Shown here in pieces: positions 15,995-24,848 of a stretch of 36,381 bases of DNA; positions within the stretch are counted from its first letter, which is position 1; each line of letters starts with the position of its first letter. Made by a program: the position numbers and the translations under genes. Under the pieces are notes generated by a model. The model was given only the letters and a program-made list of their open reading frames with translations, was not told the DNA's origin and ran no database searches. The stretch lies in contig JBDTVG010000053.1 in assembly GCA_040007395.1 (NCBI GenBank), positions 1-36,381 of the forward strand, in the 5' to 3' direction. The DNA comes from DATGFK01 sp040007395 (GTDB lineage Bacteria > Chloroflexota > Anaerolineae > Aggregatilineales > UBA2796).

Positions 15995-18064
15995 ATGCCA
16001 GAAACCAATGAATTAGAAATCTTGGCTCACCGTGCCGCCGATCTGCGCCAACAGATCGCCTACCACAACTATCGCTATTCGGTGCTGAGTGATCCGCTGC
16101 TTACCGATGCCGAGTACGACGCGCTGTTCGATGAGCTAGACGCTATCGAAAAGGCGCACCCCGAACTAGTCACAACCGACTCGCCAACTCAGCGAGTCGG
16201 CAGCGATCTTGATGAACGCCTGCCAAAAGTGACACATCCCAAGCCGACGTTTAGTCTAGCAAAAGCCTACACAGGCGACGAGATCCGTGCGTGGCGGCAG
16301 CGTCTTGATCGCCTGCTGGATACGAACGCGATGTCGGGTTATGTAGTCGAGCCAAAATTCGACGGTCTGACGGTAGTGCTAACCTATACCGATGGGGTCT
16401 TGACGCTGGGGGCCACACGCGGCGACGGTATTATCGGTGACGATGTGACGGGCAATACGCGGACGATTCGCACGATTCCGCTGCGTATCCCGGCGCATAC
16501 CGGGGATCAAGCTCATAATGTCGCGTTACCCGAAGTGCCGCACACATTGGTCATTCGCGGCGAAGTAATCATCCTCAAAAAAGACTTCGAGGCGTTTCAA
16601 GCAAAGATGCGGGCTGAGGGCGAGACTAAGTATATCAACGCCCGCAACACCGCCTCAGGAGCGCTCAAACAGCTTGACGCACGGATCACGGCGGCACGCC
16701 CACTGACGATGTACGCTTTTGGGATTGTTGATGCCGATGGCACAGTCCCCGACACACAGTGGGAAACGCTGCATTATCTCCGCAGTCTAGGTTTTCTGGT
16801 GAGCGATTACATCAAGCGCTTCGACGATCTGGAAGCGATGATCGCCTACGTACAGGAATTTGAGTCACAGCGCCACAGTCTCGACTTCGAGATCGACGGC
16901 TTGGTGATCAAACTGGATAACTTCACGACCTATAATGCGCTCGGCGTTTCGGGCAAGAACCCACGCGGCGCGATTGCCTACAAATTCCCGCCGGAAGAAG
17001 TCACGACCCGCATTCTCAAAGTAACTGCCAACGTTGGGCGAACGGGAGTACTTACGCCGGGGGCAGAACTTGAGCCTGTTTTCGCCAGTGGCGCGACAAT
17101 CCGCATGGCGACGCTGGCTAACTATGAAGACATCGCCCGTAAGGATCTGCGGGTAGGGGATCGCGTGGTGATCAAGCGAGCCGGCGAAGTGATTCCCTTC
17201 GTGATCGGGCCAATCGTGGCGGCACGAACGGGCGACGAAGTGCCGATTACGCCGCCGGAGCGCTGCCCGGTTTGTGATCACCCTGTCATTCATCCCGAAG
17301 GTGAAGTTTACTATTATTGCAGCAATCTACACTGCCCCGAACGGGTTGCCCGTTCGATTGAATATTTTGTCGGGCGAGGCCAGATGGATATTGACGGGTT
17401 GGGCGAAAAAGGAGTCCGCCAACTGCTGCAAGCTGGACTGATCAAAGATGAGGCCGATCTGTTTTTTCTGAAAAAAGAGGATCTCGCCAATCTTGAAGGC
17501 TATGCGGATCTCAAGGTGCAGAACTTGCTGAACAATCTGGAAGCCGCCAAAGATCGTCCGTTTGATAGGCTGGTCATGGCGCTGGGTATTCCCGGCGTGG
17601 GGGGGACAGTGGCAAAGCTGCTAGTGGATCACTTCCCGTCAATAGAGGCGATTATGGCTCCCGATGTTGAGCGCGTCGATGCACTTCCCGGCATTGGTCC
17701 TTCGACGGCAAAAACGGTAGTAGATTGGTTCGCAGAGCCGCAAAACCGCGATCTGATCGATAAGCTGCGTAACGCTGGCGTGCGCCTCGAAGCCCGTGCC
17801 AGTGACACGATCATTCGCTCCGATGCGCTGTCAGGCCAAACGTTCGTCCTGACTGGCACACTGCCGACGATGAGTCGTGACCAAGCCTCAGAACTGATCG
17901 CCGCGCATGGCGGTAAAACGAGCAACACCGTGAGCAAAAAGACCAGCTATGTCGTCGCAGGGGATACACCGGGCAGCAAACGCGACAAAGCCCGATCCTT
18001 GAACGTGCCTGTAATTGACGAGGATGGACTCATAGCCTTAATCAACAGGCTAACCGACAAATGA
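15995..18064 (+). CDS. ligA: NAD+-dependent DNA ligase
   Basis: LigA seals nicks during replication and repair using NAD+. The 689 residues follow the standard order. The Ia domain reads RQQIAYHNYRYSVLSDPLLTDAEYD. The adenylation domain has catalytic Lys121 in EPKFDGL and GATRGDG. The OB fold lies around VTANVGRTGVLTPGAELEPV. A four-Cys zinc finger is formed by Cys424, Cys427, Cys442 and Cys447. Helix-hairpin-helix motifs follow (GIPGVGGTVAKLL, LPGIGPSTAKTV), and a C-terminal BRCT domain begins near residue 605 (LSGQTFVLTGTLP). It has no strong Shine-Dalgarno. Its TGA overlaps the ATG of the next gene, so translation is probably coupled. Confidence 0.98.
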   Translation: MPETNELEILAHRAADLRQQIAYHNYRYSVLSDPLLTDAEYDALFDELDAIEKAHPELVTTDSPTQRVGSDLDERLPKVTHPKPTFSLAKAYTGDEIRAWRQRLDRLLDTNAMSGYVVEPKFDGLTVVLTYTDGVLTLGATRGDGIIGDDVTGNTRTIRTIPLRIPAHTGDQAHNVALPEVPHTLVIRGEVIILKKDFEAFQAKMRAEGETKYINARNTASGALKQLDARITAARPLTMYAFGIVDADGTVPDTQWETLHYLRSLGFLVSDYIKRFDDLEAMIAYVQEFESQRHSLDFEIDGLVIKLDNFTTYNALGVSGKNPRGAIAYKFPPEEVTTRILKVTANVGRTGVLTPGAELEPVFASGATIRMATLANYEDIARKDLRVGDRVVIKRAGEVIPFVIGPIVAARTGDEVPITPPERCPVCDHPVIHPEGEVYYYCSNLHCPERVARSIEYFVGRGQMDIDGLGEKGVRQLLQAGLIKDEADLFFLKKEDLANLEGYADLKVQNLLNNLEAAKDRPFDRLVMALGIPGVGGTVAKLLVDHFPSIEAIMAPDVERVDALPGIGPSTAKTVVDWFAEPQNRDLIDKLRNAGVRLEARASDTIIRSDALSGQTFVLTGTLPTMSRDQASELIAAHGGKTSNTVSKKTSYVVAGDTPGSKRDKARSLNVPVIDEDGLIALINRLTDK

Positions 18065-18867
18065 CCGCACCTGTCGAACCAACTGAAGTTCTCGTTACCC
18101 AACTGTCCATTGCCGCCGATCTCGCGGCGTTAGGCGTGCAACCCGGCATGGCACTGGTTGTGCATTCCTCGCTGAAATCGATAGGTTGGGTCAACGGTGG
18201 CGCTGTCGCTGTTATCCTTGCGCTGGAACAGGTGCTTGGCGCTGAGGGAACGCTGGTTATGCCCACCCATAGCGCCGATCTCAGCGAGCCAGCCAACTGG
18301 GTTAATCCACCTGTGCCGGAGTCATGGTGGGACACCATTCGCGCCACCATGCCCGCCTACGACTCCGCGCTAACTCCGTCTTTCCGTGTCGGCGTGATCC
18401 CGGAGACGTTTCGCAAGCAGACCGGAGTGCTACGCAGCGCAAATCCTGATGCGTCTTTTGCCGCTTGGGGAAAACACGCCCAGCAGATCGTCTCGGATCA
18501 TGCGTTAGCGCCGCTGTTCGGAGAACACTCGCCATTGGCGCGAGTGTACGATCTGAACGGGTGGGTACTGCTGCTCGGCGTAGATCACAACCGGAACACC
18601 TCGCTCCATGTGGCGGAGGGGCGGGCGAAGATTCCACATGGAACAATCCATCTCGGCTCACCAATGATGGTTGACGGGGTGCGCCAATGGGTGCCCTTCG
18701 ATGACATCGACTGGGACGACTCGGATTTTGTCGAGCTTGGCGCAGACTTCGCCCGTGACACCGGATTGCAACGCGAAGGCAAGATCGGTCAGGCCAACGC
18801 GCTATTAATGCCGCAGCGTGACCTGATCGATTATGCAGTTCACTGGCTGGAAGGACATCGCCGCTAA
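18061..18867 (+). CDS. AAC(3)-family aminoglycoside/antibiotic N-acetyltransferase homologue
   Basis: This is a 268-residue protein of the AAC(3)/YokD fold, which uses acetyl-CoA. Family landmarks are LVVHSSLKSIGWVNGGA, EGTLVMPTHSADLSEP, the MPAYDSALTPSFRVGVIPETFRK block, RSANPDASFAAWGKHA, GEHSPLARVYDLNGWVLLLGVDHNRNTSLHVAEGRA and a C-terminal VELGADF. The family length is about 260-280, so it is intact. True resistance enzymes and chromosomal homologues with unknown substrates share these motifs, so resistance is not implied. It overlaps the ligA stop (ATGA, 18061-18064), an arrangement that suggests coexpression with ligA. An inverted-repeat element follows its stop. Confidence 0.88.
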   Translation: MTAPVEPTEVLVTQLSIAADLAALGVQPGMALVVHSSLKSIGWVNGGAVAVILALEQVLGAEGTLVMPTHSADLSEPANWVNPPVPESWWDTIRATMPAYDSALTPSFRVGVIPETFRKQTGVLRSANPDASFAAWGKHAQQIVSDHALAPLFGEHSPLARVYDLNGWVLLLGVDHNRNTSLHVAEGRAKIPHGTIHLGSPMMVDGVRQWVPFDDIDWDDSDFVELGADFARDTGLQREGKIGQANALLMPQRDLIDYAVHWLEGHRR

Positions 18868-18898
18868 CTCGCTACGCTCATGTTTGCTACAAATGTAG

Positions 18899-19001
18899 TT
18901 GACCCCACCCTAAATCCCTCCCCGCAAGCGAGGAGGGACTTTGCTAGTTATATTGGCTCCCTTTCCTCGCTTGCGGGGAAAGGGTTGGGGATAGGGGTCA
19001 A
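18899..19001. repeat. 103-bp inverted-repeat element, CACCCTAAATCCCTC type, copy 1
   Basis: The outer arms TTGACCCC (18899-18906) and GGGGTCAA (18994-19001) and the inner arms CCCCGCAAGCGAGGA (18920-18934) and TCCTCGCTTGCGGGG (18964-18978) are perfect matches, with imperfect pairing between. The word CACCCTAAATCCCTC is shared with the element at 24711-24765. It occupies the gap between two convergent genes, where it could end transcription from both sides. It resembles a non-autonomous MITE or REP-like element. Confidence 0.75.
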
Positions 19002-19038
19002 TGATCCTGCACTTGTACTTTTCATGAGCCACTAGCTT

Positions 19039-21465
19039 TTAGGATTCACACTCGATATTTAGAATTTCACCGGGATTCGCGTAAGGGATGATCACGCCCT
19101 CTATCGGTTGACCGTTGACCTTCAATTTTACTGTTCTGCCGCCTGTACGATTGGTCACGGTGATGCGATATTCAGCACCACGACACTTGCGTACTACACT
19201 GAACCCTGTAATTTCTGTGCTGAGACATGGCTTGACGAGCAACCCGTCATAGTCTGGCTTAATGCCCAAGATGTACTGGGATATGGCGACGAAATTCCAT
19301 GCCGCTGTGCCGGTCAGCCATGAGTTTTTCGCTTCGCCGTGTCGCACTGCATCTTTACCTGCCACCATCTGAGAATAGACGTATGGTTCAGTACGATGAA
19401 TCTCGCTGATGTCTTCGATATAGGCCGGAGCGATCTTTTTGTAGTAGTCGAAGGCGTAATCGGGGCGACCAATTATTGTCTCCGCGATCATAATCCAAGG
19501 GTTATTGTGGCAAAAGATCCCCGCGTTTTCTTTATAACCGGGCGGATAGGACGAGATTTCGCCTAGCTCAATCTGGTAAGTGGTGTACGCCGGATTGACG
19601 AGGACAACGCCATATTTGGTATCGAGACGCTCCTTAACCGAATCAAGTGCCTTTTGCGCCAAACCATTTTCCCCGCCAATCCCCGCCATAACGCAGAAAC
19701 CTTGCGGCTCAATATAGATTTGACCCTCGGCGTTTTCGTGGCTACCCACTTTGTTGCCGAAGAAATCGTAAGCCCGCAGGAACCAGTCGCCATCGTAGCC
19801 ATGATCGAGCACTGTCTGCTGCATCTGCTCGATATATTGGCTAGCCGCGTGCGCTTCTTCCAATTCACCGCGCTTTTCGCTCAATGCCACAAAATCGGGG
19901 CCGATAAAGACGAACATCCCGGCGATGAACACTGATTCGGCAGTCCGCCCTTGTTTATTCTCGGTAGTTTGGAATGATTCGCCGGGTTCCACTGAAAAGC
20001 AGTTTAGGTTAAGACAGTCGTTCCAGTCAGCACGACCAATAAGCGGCAGTCCGTGTGGGCCAAGATTGTTCACAACATGATAGAACGAGCGCTTCAAATG
20101 CTCATATAGCGTAGTGCTGGTGCTCAAGTCATTGTCGAACGGCACCATTTCATCAAGGATAGCGTAATCGCCCGTCTCCTTAATGTAGGCCGCTACGCCT
20201 AAAATCAACCATAATGGGTCGTCGTTAAACCCACTGCCGATCTCGTTGTTGCCGCGCTTGGTGAGCGGCTGGTATTGGTGATAGGCGCTACCATCGGGAA
20301 ATTGGGTCGAGGCAATATCGATAATGCGCTGTTTGGCGAGTTCCGGCACCAAATGGACAAAACCGAGCAGGTCTTGGTTGGAGTCGCGGAAGCCCATACC
20401 CCGCCCGATGCCCGTCTCGAAATACGAGGCACTGCGCGACATATTGAAAGTCACCATACACTGGTATGGATTCCAGATATTGACCATCCGGTTAAGTTTT
20501 TCATCGGCTGAGTTGATGGAAAAATTAGACAGTAGGTCTGTCCAGTAATCCTTCAGGGCATTGAGAGCGCTCCCAGCTTGTTCGACAGTTGAGAGACTGT
20601 CGATCATTGTGTGAGCGCGTGCCTTATTGATGACGGCAGGCCGCTCCCATTTTTCAGACTCTGGATTTTCAATATAACCGAGAATGAAAATAAAAGTTTG
20701 GGTTTCGTGAGGTTGCAACGTTACGTCTAAGCCATGTGAGGCAATGGGCGACCAGCCACTCGCCACTGAATTGCGCGATTGGCCTTCATGCGGGACTTGT
20801 GCTTCACCCAGATCGTTGTAGAGGCCAACAAACGTTTCGCGGTCTGAGTCGAACCCGCTGAGAGGCGCATTCACATGATAAAAGGCGAAGTGATTACGGC
20901 GTTCACGGTACTCCGTCTTGTGGTAGATGGTGCTGCCCTCAATCTCTACCTCACCAGTGCTAAAGTTGCGCTGGAAGTTGGTCTGGTCGTCAAGGGCGTT
21001 CCATAGGCAGAACTCGACAAACGAGAACAATTTCAGCGAACGTGGCTCGGCGCTTTCATTGGTCAGCGTGACCTGATGCACTTCGGCATTGGTGCCTAGC
21101 GGGACAAAGTAGAGCACTTCTGCGCTCAGATTGTGGAGTTTTCCTGTGATTTTGGTGTAGCCCAACCCGTGACGGCATTCGTAAAAATCCAGCGGGTGCT
21201 TGGTGGGCATAAAGGTTGGTGTCCACGTTTCGCCGTTTTCATGGATGTAGAAATAGCGTCCGCCGGAGTCGGTAGGCGCGTTATTGTAGCGGTAGCGCAG
21301 CACGCGCCGCAGTCGCGCATCGCGATAGAAACAATAGCCGCCACCCTGCTGGGAAATTAACGAGAAGAAGTTTTCCGTACCTAAATAATTGATCCAAGGA
21401 TAGGGTGTGTAGGGAGTAGTGATCACGTACTCCCGGTTCGCATCATCGAAATAGCCAAAGCGCAT
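19039..21465 (-). CDS. Cellobiose/cellodextrin phosphorylase (glycoside hydrolase family 94)
   Basis: This is an 808-residue cytoplasmic phosphorylase that splits cellobiose with phosphate into glucose-1-phosphate and glucose. The N-terminus MRFGYFDDANREYVITTPYTPYPWINYLG is the usual GH94 opening, so I start at ATG 21463-21465 rather than at the TTG 33 nt earlier. The order is a beta-sandwich N-domain (to about 290), a linker helix, then the alpha-barrel with FETGIGRGMGFRDSNQD, the catalytic region GRADWNDCLN (Asp480 and Asp483; the general acid is expected here), GFCVMAGIGGENGLAQKA and KENAGIFCHNNPWIMIAET, and a small C-terminal domain with WLTGTAAWNF. Length matches cellobiose phosphorylases (about 810-820) rather than longer cyclic-glucan enzymes. 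Chitobiose or laminaribiose activity is possible but less likely. There is no dedicated sugar transporter next to it. Confidence 0.9.
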   Translation of the reverse strand: MRFGYFDDANREYVITTPYTPYPWINYLGTENFFSLISQQGGGYCFYRDARLRRVLRYRYNNAPTDSGGRYFYIHENGETWTPTFMPTKHPLDFYECRHGLGYTKITGKLHNLSAEVLYFVPLGTNAEVHQVTLTNESAEPRSLKLFSFVEFCLWNALDDQTNFQRNFSTGEVEIEGSTIYHKTEYRERRNHFAFYHVNAPLSGFDSDRETFVGLYNDLGEAQVPHEGQSRNSVASGWSPIASHGLDVTLQPHETQTFIFILGYIENPESEKWERPAVINKARAHTMIDSLSTVEQAGSALNALKDYWTDLLSNFSINSADEKLNRMVNIWNPYQCMVTFNMSRSASYFETGIGRGMGFRDSNQDLLGFVHLVPELAKQRIIDIASTQFPDGSAYHQYQPLTKRGNNEIGSGFNDDPLWLILGVAAYIKETGDYAILDEMVPFDNDLSTSTTLYEHLKRSFYHVVNNLGPHGLPLIGRADWNDCLNLNCFSVEPGESFQTTENKQGRTAESVFIAGMFVFIGPDFVALSEKRGELEEAHAASQYIEQMQQTVLDHGYDGDWFLRAYDFFGNKVGSHENAEGQIYIEPQGFCVMAGIGGENGLAQKALDSVKERLDTKYGVVLVNPAYTTYQIELGEISSYPPGYKENAGIFCHNNPWIMIAETIIGRPDYAFDYYKKIAPAYIEDISEIHRTEPYVYSQMVAGKDAVRHGEAKNSWLTGTAAWNFVAISQYILGIKPDYDGLLVKPCLSTEITGFSVVRKCRGAEYRITVTNRTGGRTVKLKVNGQPIEGVIIPYANPGEILNIECES

Positions 21466-21542
21466 AATTTTACAGCTTTCTGAAAGTATCCGAACCAAAG
21501 TATTTCAAGCATAACCGATTTTTGGGGTTCTGTCGCAAAAAG

Positions 21543-21607
21543 TTCAGCGGACAACACAGGCGTTGTCCGCTGAATGGTTCTGGTTTTTGATGTGATGCGT
21601 TTGCCCT
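21543..21607. repeat. Dispersed intergenic repeat, copy 2
   Basis: TTCAGCGGACAAC (21543-21555) and GTTGTCCGCTGAA (21562-21574) form a 13-bp perfect stem with a six-base loop. TGATGCGTTTGCCCT follows at 21593-21607. The right arm and the downstream word are shared with the copy at 1301-1360, but the spacer differs (17 versus 31 nt). It lies between the EamA gene stop and the phosphorylase start, both minus strand. Confidence 0.65.
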
Positions 21608-21650
21608 AACGCAATTTATGCTCACCTAAAGCGATGGGGAGCTTTTCCGT

Positions 21651-22556
21651 TCAAGGCAAACTGGCGACCATCGGCTTGCGTGGGCGGTAGCGCAGCACAA
21701 AAACAGTAGCGACCAACAGCAGTACCCCGATCCATTGGAGTGCGCTGAGTTGTTCATGCAGCAAAAGCAGCGTCAAAACTAAGGTAATCGCCAGTTCAAA
21801 GATGCTCAACAGCGCCGTTTGCAGTCCACCAAGTCCCTTGACTCCCATAAAGAGAGTCAAGCGGGCGAGAGCGGTTGATCCTCCTAACGCAATCATGGCC
21901 CACGTCGCTTCAGTGGACTGCGGAATCCATTCCACCCGGTAGATAATCCGCGCAATGACCACAACGGCTGCCATCGTCGTCAGGACATAGAGCGCCAACG
22001 TTGGCGCAGGCATTTCATATAACACACGCTGGCTGAGGACAACCGTCCCGGCGAACAAGATCGCGTTGCCCATGATCAAGCCGATGCTCAGCCAATCGAT
22101 CTGTCCAGAGATCCCGGCGAGTACCAGAATTACGCCAATCGCTGCCAGAAAGAAGCCGGGGAGTAATTGACGAATATTGCGTTGCCCACTCAAATTAATC
22201 AGCAGCACGACAAAGACAAGGTAGGTGACATTAAGGATTTGCGTGAGGGACGCATCCAGACGGTACAGCCCACTGTAGTAAAACAGTGAGCCAATCCCAT
22301 TGACCACGCCAATGGCGACACAGCCCAGCAACCCTGCCGGAAAAATATAGAGGTAGCGCCGCCAGAACAGCACATAGATGATCCACAGTAGCGCTGTCGC
22401 CACTACAGTTCGCACCGCCGCGACGGTGAATGGATCGGAGCCGCCCAAAAAGGCCAGCTTGCCGAAGATCGGAGCCAAACCGAGGAACACAGGCGAAAGA
22501 ATCGCCCCGATCAACCCGATATTGCTAGATGGCGCATCCGACGATTGATCACTCAT
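21651..22556 (-). CDS. EamA/DMT-superfamily transporter
   Basis: This is a 301-residue integral membrane protein with ten predicted helices arranged as two EamA repeats. Repeat one begins GLIGAILSPVFLGLAPIFGKLAF and has the motif YRLDASLTQILNVTYLVFV. Repeat two begins LIMGNAILFAGTVVLSQRVL and ends ALLSIFELAITLVLTLLLLHEQLSALQWIGVLLLVATVF. Such proteins export amino acids or other small metabolites; the solute is not predictable here. The ATG has AGGA upstream. It lies between the phosphorylase and the small secreted-protein gene, all minus strand, but the gaps (115 and 185 bp) make one operon uncertain. Confidence 0.88.
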   Translation of the reverse strand: MSDQSSDAPSSNIGLIGAILSPVFLGLAPIFGKLAFLGGSDPFTVAAVRTVVATALLWIIYVLFWRRYLYIFPAGLLGCVAIGVVNGIGSLFYYSGLYRLDASLTQILNVTYLVFVVLLINLSGQRNIRQLLPGFFLAAIGVILVLAGISGQIDWLSIGLIMGNAILFAGTVVLSQRVLYEMPAPTLALYVLTTMAAVVVIARIIYRVEWIPQSTEATWAMIALGGSTALARLTLFMGVKGLGGLQTALLSIFELAITLVLTLLLLHEQLSALQWIGVLLLVATVFVLRYRPRKPMVASLP

Positions 22557-22671
22557 AATATTTTCCTACTGATGGCTGCGGCACATCTGTTATTGTAGTT
22601 GGAGACGTTATGCTGTCAATATTTGCAAGGATCACCGCCACTTGCAAAAACTACTAAGATCGCGCTAGTAA

Positions 22672-23319
22672 TCAGCCCCCATTGCAGCCCAACTTCTTTT
22701 GTACAGCAAAGCCATACCATGGGGGCGCATAAATATCGTAGCTAGGTTGCAGATACAGCCAGTAGACGGACATATTCAGATCCATCCGCCGCGATAGGGG
22801 ATCATCCGGGTTATAGGCAACCACCTTGACTCCCCCTTTGAACGAGACATAGCCGATCATCAGCGGGCGCTGGATTTCTGGCCCAATATCGCCGTTGGTG
22901 GGCGTGTTGATATAACACATGATCGAGCTGATCGGATCGCCGAATTTGCTGACGGCATCGCCTAGACGGAAAGTCCCCAGTGGCGGTTGAAAGGTCATCC
23001 TGCCGATAGGGTCGTCGGGTGCTTGAAAAGTCGATGTGGTAATCGTCAGGTTCCAGCAAGAAGCCGGATCTTTTTCCCAGCACACTCGGTAGGTGTCGGG
23101 CTGGGCAACAGGCAAGGTGTGTAAAATTTGCTCGGCCTGCGCCAACGAAGTTGTGCCGGGACGGATGTCGCGCCAGCATGGGTGCGGATCGCATTGTTCC
23201 GCCAAAAATTTTTGCACAGGGGTGAGTGGAGCGCTGGCATTGCTCAATGCACTTGTGGCGAAAATCAGCAGTGACAGGATAATCACAGTAGCCGATGTCA
23301 GGATCACTAAGGGACGCAT
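22672..23319 (-). CDS. Small exported Cys-containing protein of unknown function
   Basis: This is a 215-residue protein with an N-terminal signal or anchor (VILTSATVIILSLLIFATSA, about 5-25). An extracytoplasmic domain follows, with pairs of Cys (CDPHPCW, CWEKDPASCW, one in IMCYI and one near the C-terminus, KLGCNGG). The segment PCWRDIRPGTTSLAQAEQIL resembles a motif seen in many uncharacterised exported proteins of Anaerolineae. Seven Tyr/Trp residues cluster near the C-terminus (VYWLYLQPSYDIYAPPWYG). The function is not known. It is divergent from the lipase-like gene; both are probably exported. Confidence 0.72.
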   Translation of the reverse strand: MRPLVILTSATVIILSLLIFATSALSNASAPLTPVQKFLAEQCDPHPCWRDIRPGTTSLAQAEQILHTLPVAQPDTYRVCWEKDPASCWNLTITTSTFQAPDDPIGRMTFQPPLGTFRLGDAVSKFGDPISSIMCYINTPTNGDIGPEIQRPLMIGYVSFKGGVKVVAYNPDDPLSRRMDLNMSVYWLYLQPSYDIYAPPWYGFAVQKKLGCNGG

Positions 23320-23444
23320 CGCTTAACTAACCTCGACACACAATATCTTGACAAATTTTCTGTATTGTACAGCACCTTAGGGTAGGATTCTAGAAACTGT
23401 ACTCAAAAGTGACAGGAAATGAATATAACGATCAGGAGGGTCTA

Positions 23445-24593
23445 GTGTCTAGAAAATTTCTTGCAATAATGATGCTAGGGTTTATGCTGGTTTCGGTGTC
23501 TGTGACCGCCGCACAAGGCACCAAAGCCGAAACAAGCCCGTTCCCTGCCCCAAGTGGGCCTTACAAAGTCGGCACGGTGCTTCGTCAGTGGACTGATAGC
23601 ACTCGCGATGAACCTTTTACGCCCGACACCAGCGATAAGCGTGAACTCCTTGTCCAACTCTGGTATCCAGCGGACTCGCAAGCTAGTGGTGCATTCGCGC
23701 CGTATATGTCCGCCAGCGATCAAACCTTGACTGTGTTTGAAGCCTTGATTAACGGGTCGCATGATCTACAGCTTGCGCTGCCGCACGATAAGTTTGCAGC
23801 CTATCTATCCCATGCTTACGCTGATGCTGCCCTTGCCACTGACCAACCAAGCTACCCGGTATTGGTCTTCTCGCCCGGATTTACGGCAACACCATCGATG
23901 TACACAGTGCAGCTCGAAGAACTGGCTAGTCAGGGGTACATCATCGCGGCAATCAATTACACGTATGGCTCGGCGGTAACGGCGTTCCCCGATGGGCGAA
24001 CCGTGATGATCAACCCCCAATTTAACGCTTCCAGTAATTTTCCGGTCTGGGTTCAGGATCAGGTTTTCGTGATCAACCAGCTTGAAGCGCTCAATGCCAG
24101 CGACCCAGACAAACGCTTTATCGGAAAGCTGGATCTGAAACATCTTGGCCTTTTCGGGCATTCGCTAGGGGGCGGCGTAGCGCTCAAGGTTGGCTTATTG
24201 GATAGCCGCGTCAGTGCCATTCTGAGCGAAGATAGCCCGCCGCTTGGCTCCCGGATTGACAAGAGTCTGCCACAAGCGGTCATGCTGATGGAAAGTGAAC
24301 ACAACCTCGGCGCTAATGACGCGGCCTATCAACAGGCTAAAGGGGCGATCTATCATCTGGCGATGGGCGGCTTCGAGCACGATAACTTTGCCGATTTTTC
24401 GCTGTGGCCCGGAATCGCACCACTCAAGACGGTTTCGTCGTTGGGCGAAGTTGATCCAGTGCGATCCTTCAAGATCGTGAATACTTATGCGCTGGCCTTC
24501 TTTGACAAATATCTCAAGGGCAAGCCTGAAACGTTGCTCGATGGTCCATCGCCGGACTTCAAAGAGGTCACGATCCAATCGCAGAATAAATAG
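23445..24593 (+). CDS. Secreted PAF-acetylhydrolase-like alpha/beta hydrolase
   Basis: This is a 382-residue serine hydrolase. The start is a GTG at 23445 with AGGAGGG four bases upstream; the frame also opens at a GTG at 23409 without a ribosome site. From 23445 the protein begins with a proper signal peptide (SRKFLAIMMLGFMLVSVSVTAAQG). The core has the nucleophile elbow FGHSLGGGVA (Ser240), an oxyanion-type VLVFSPGFTATPSMYTVQLEELASQGYIIAAINYTYG block and a late His in GFEHDNFADFS. The pattern RELLVQLWYPAD near residue 70 and the overall layout match platelet-activating factor acetylhydrolase-like/dienelactone hydrolase-like lipases. The substrate is unknown; a phospholipid or ester is likely. 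Confidence 0.85.
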   Translation: MSRKFLAIMMLGFMLVSVSVTAAQGTKAETSPFPAPSGPYKVGTVLRQWTDSTRDEPFTPDTSDKRELLVQLWYPADSQASGAFAPYMSASDQTLTVFEALINGSHDLQLALPHDKFAAYLSHAYADAALATDQPSYPVLVFSPGFTATPSMYTVQLEELASQGYIIAAINYTYGSAVTAFPDGRTVMINPQFNASSNFPVWVQDQVFVINQLEALNASDPDKRFIGKLDLKHLGLFGHSLGGGVALKVGLLDSRVSAILSEDSPPLGSRIDKSLPQAVMLMESEHNLGANDAAYQQAKGAIYHLAMGGFEHDNFADFSLWPGIAPLKTVSSLGEVDPVRSFKIVNTYALAFFDKYLKGKPETLLDGPSPDFKEVTIQSQNK

Positions 24594-24710
24594 GGCTTGG
24601 GAAACGTTTCCGTTCGGGAATTATTCCCGGCACATTTGAAATTGCGAGGCTGCCCCAAAAGGCATCATATAGTTTCAGCAGATCACGATTTGTGATGTTA
24701 GCTTGCCATT

Positions 24711-24765
24711 GTCCTCACCCTAAATCCCTCTCCACTAGCGTAGAGAGGGGTAGGGGGCGAGGATA
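24711..24765. repeat. Inverted-repeat element, CACCCTAAATCCCTC type, copy 2
   Basis: The left arm TCCTCACCCTAAATCCCTCT (24712-24731) pairs imperfectly with GAGAGGGGTAGGGGGCGAGGA (ending 24763). CACCCTAAATCCCTC is identical to the word in the 18899-19001 element. This copy is shorter and also lies between two convergent genes. The rest of 24594-24848 holds nothing recognisable. Confidence 0.7.
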
Positions 24766-24848
24766 ACCCGAAGCCTTCCGACACCGGGTGTCGTTTCCAT
24801 CATTCCGTGTCAGTGTCGGTTTCATCCAGCATAATAAGCGTGATTAGG

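Noticed and set aside
23348..23353. A perfect TTGACA upstream of the lipase gene
   Set aside because: No acceptable -10 hexamer lies at 16-18 bp, so I did not call a promoter.
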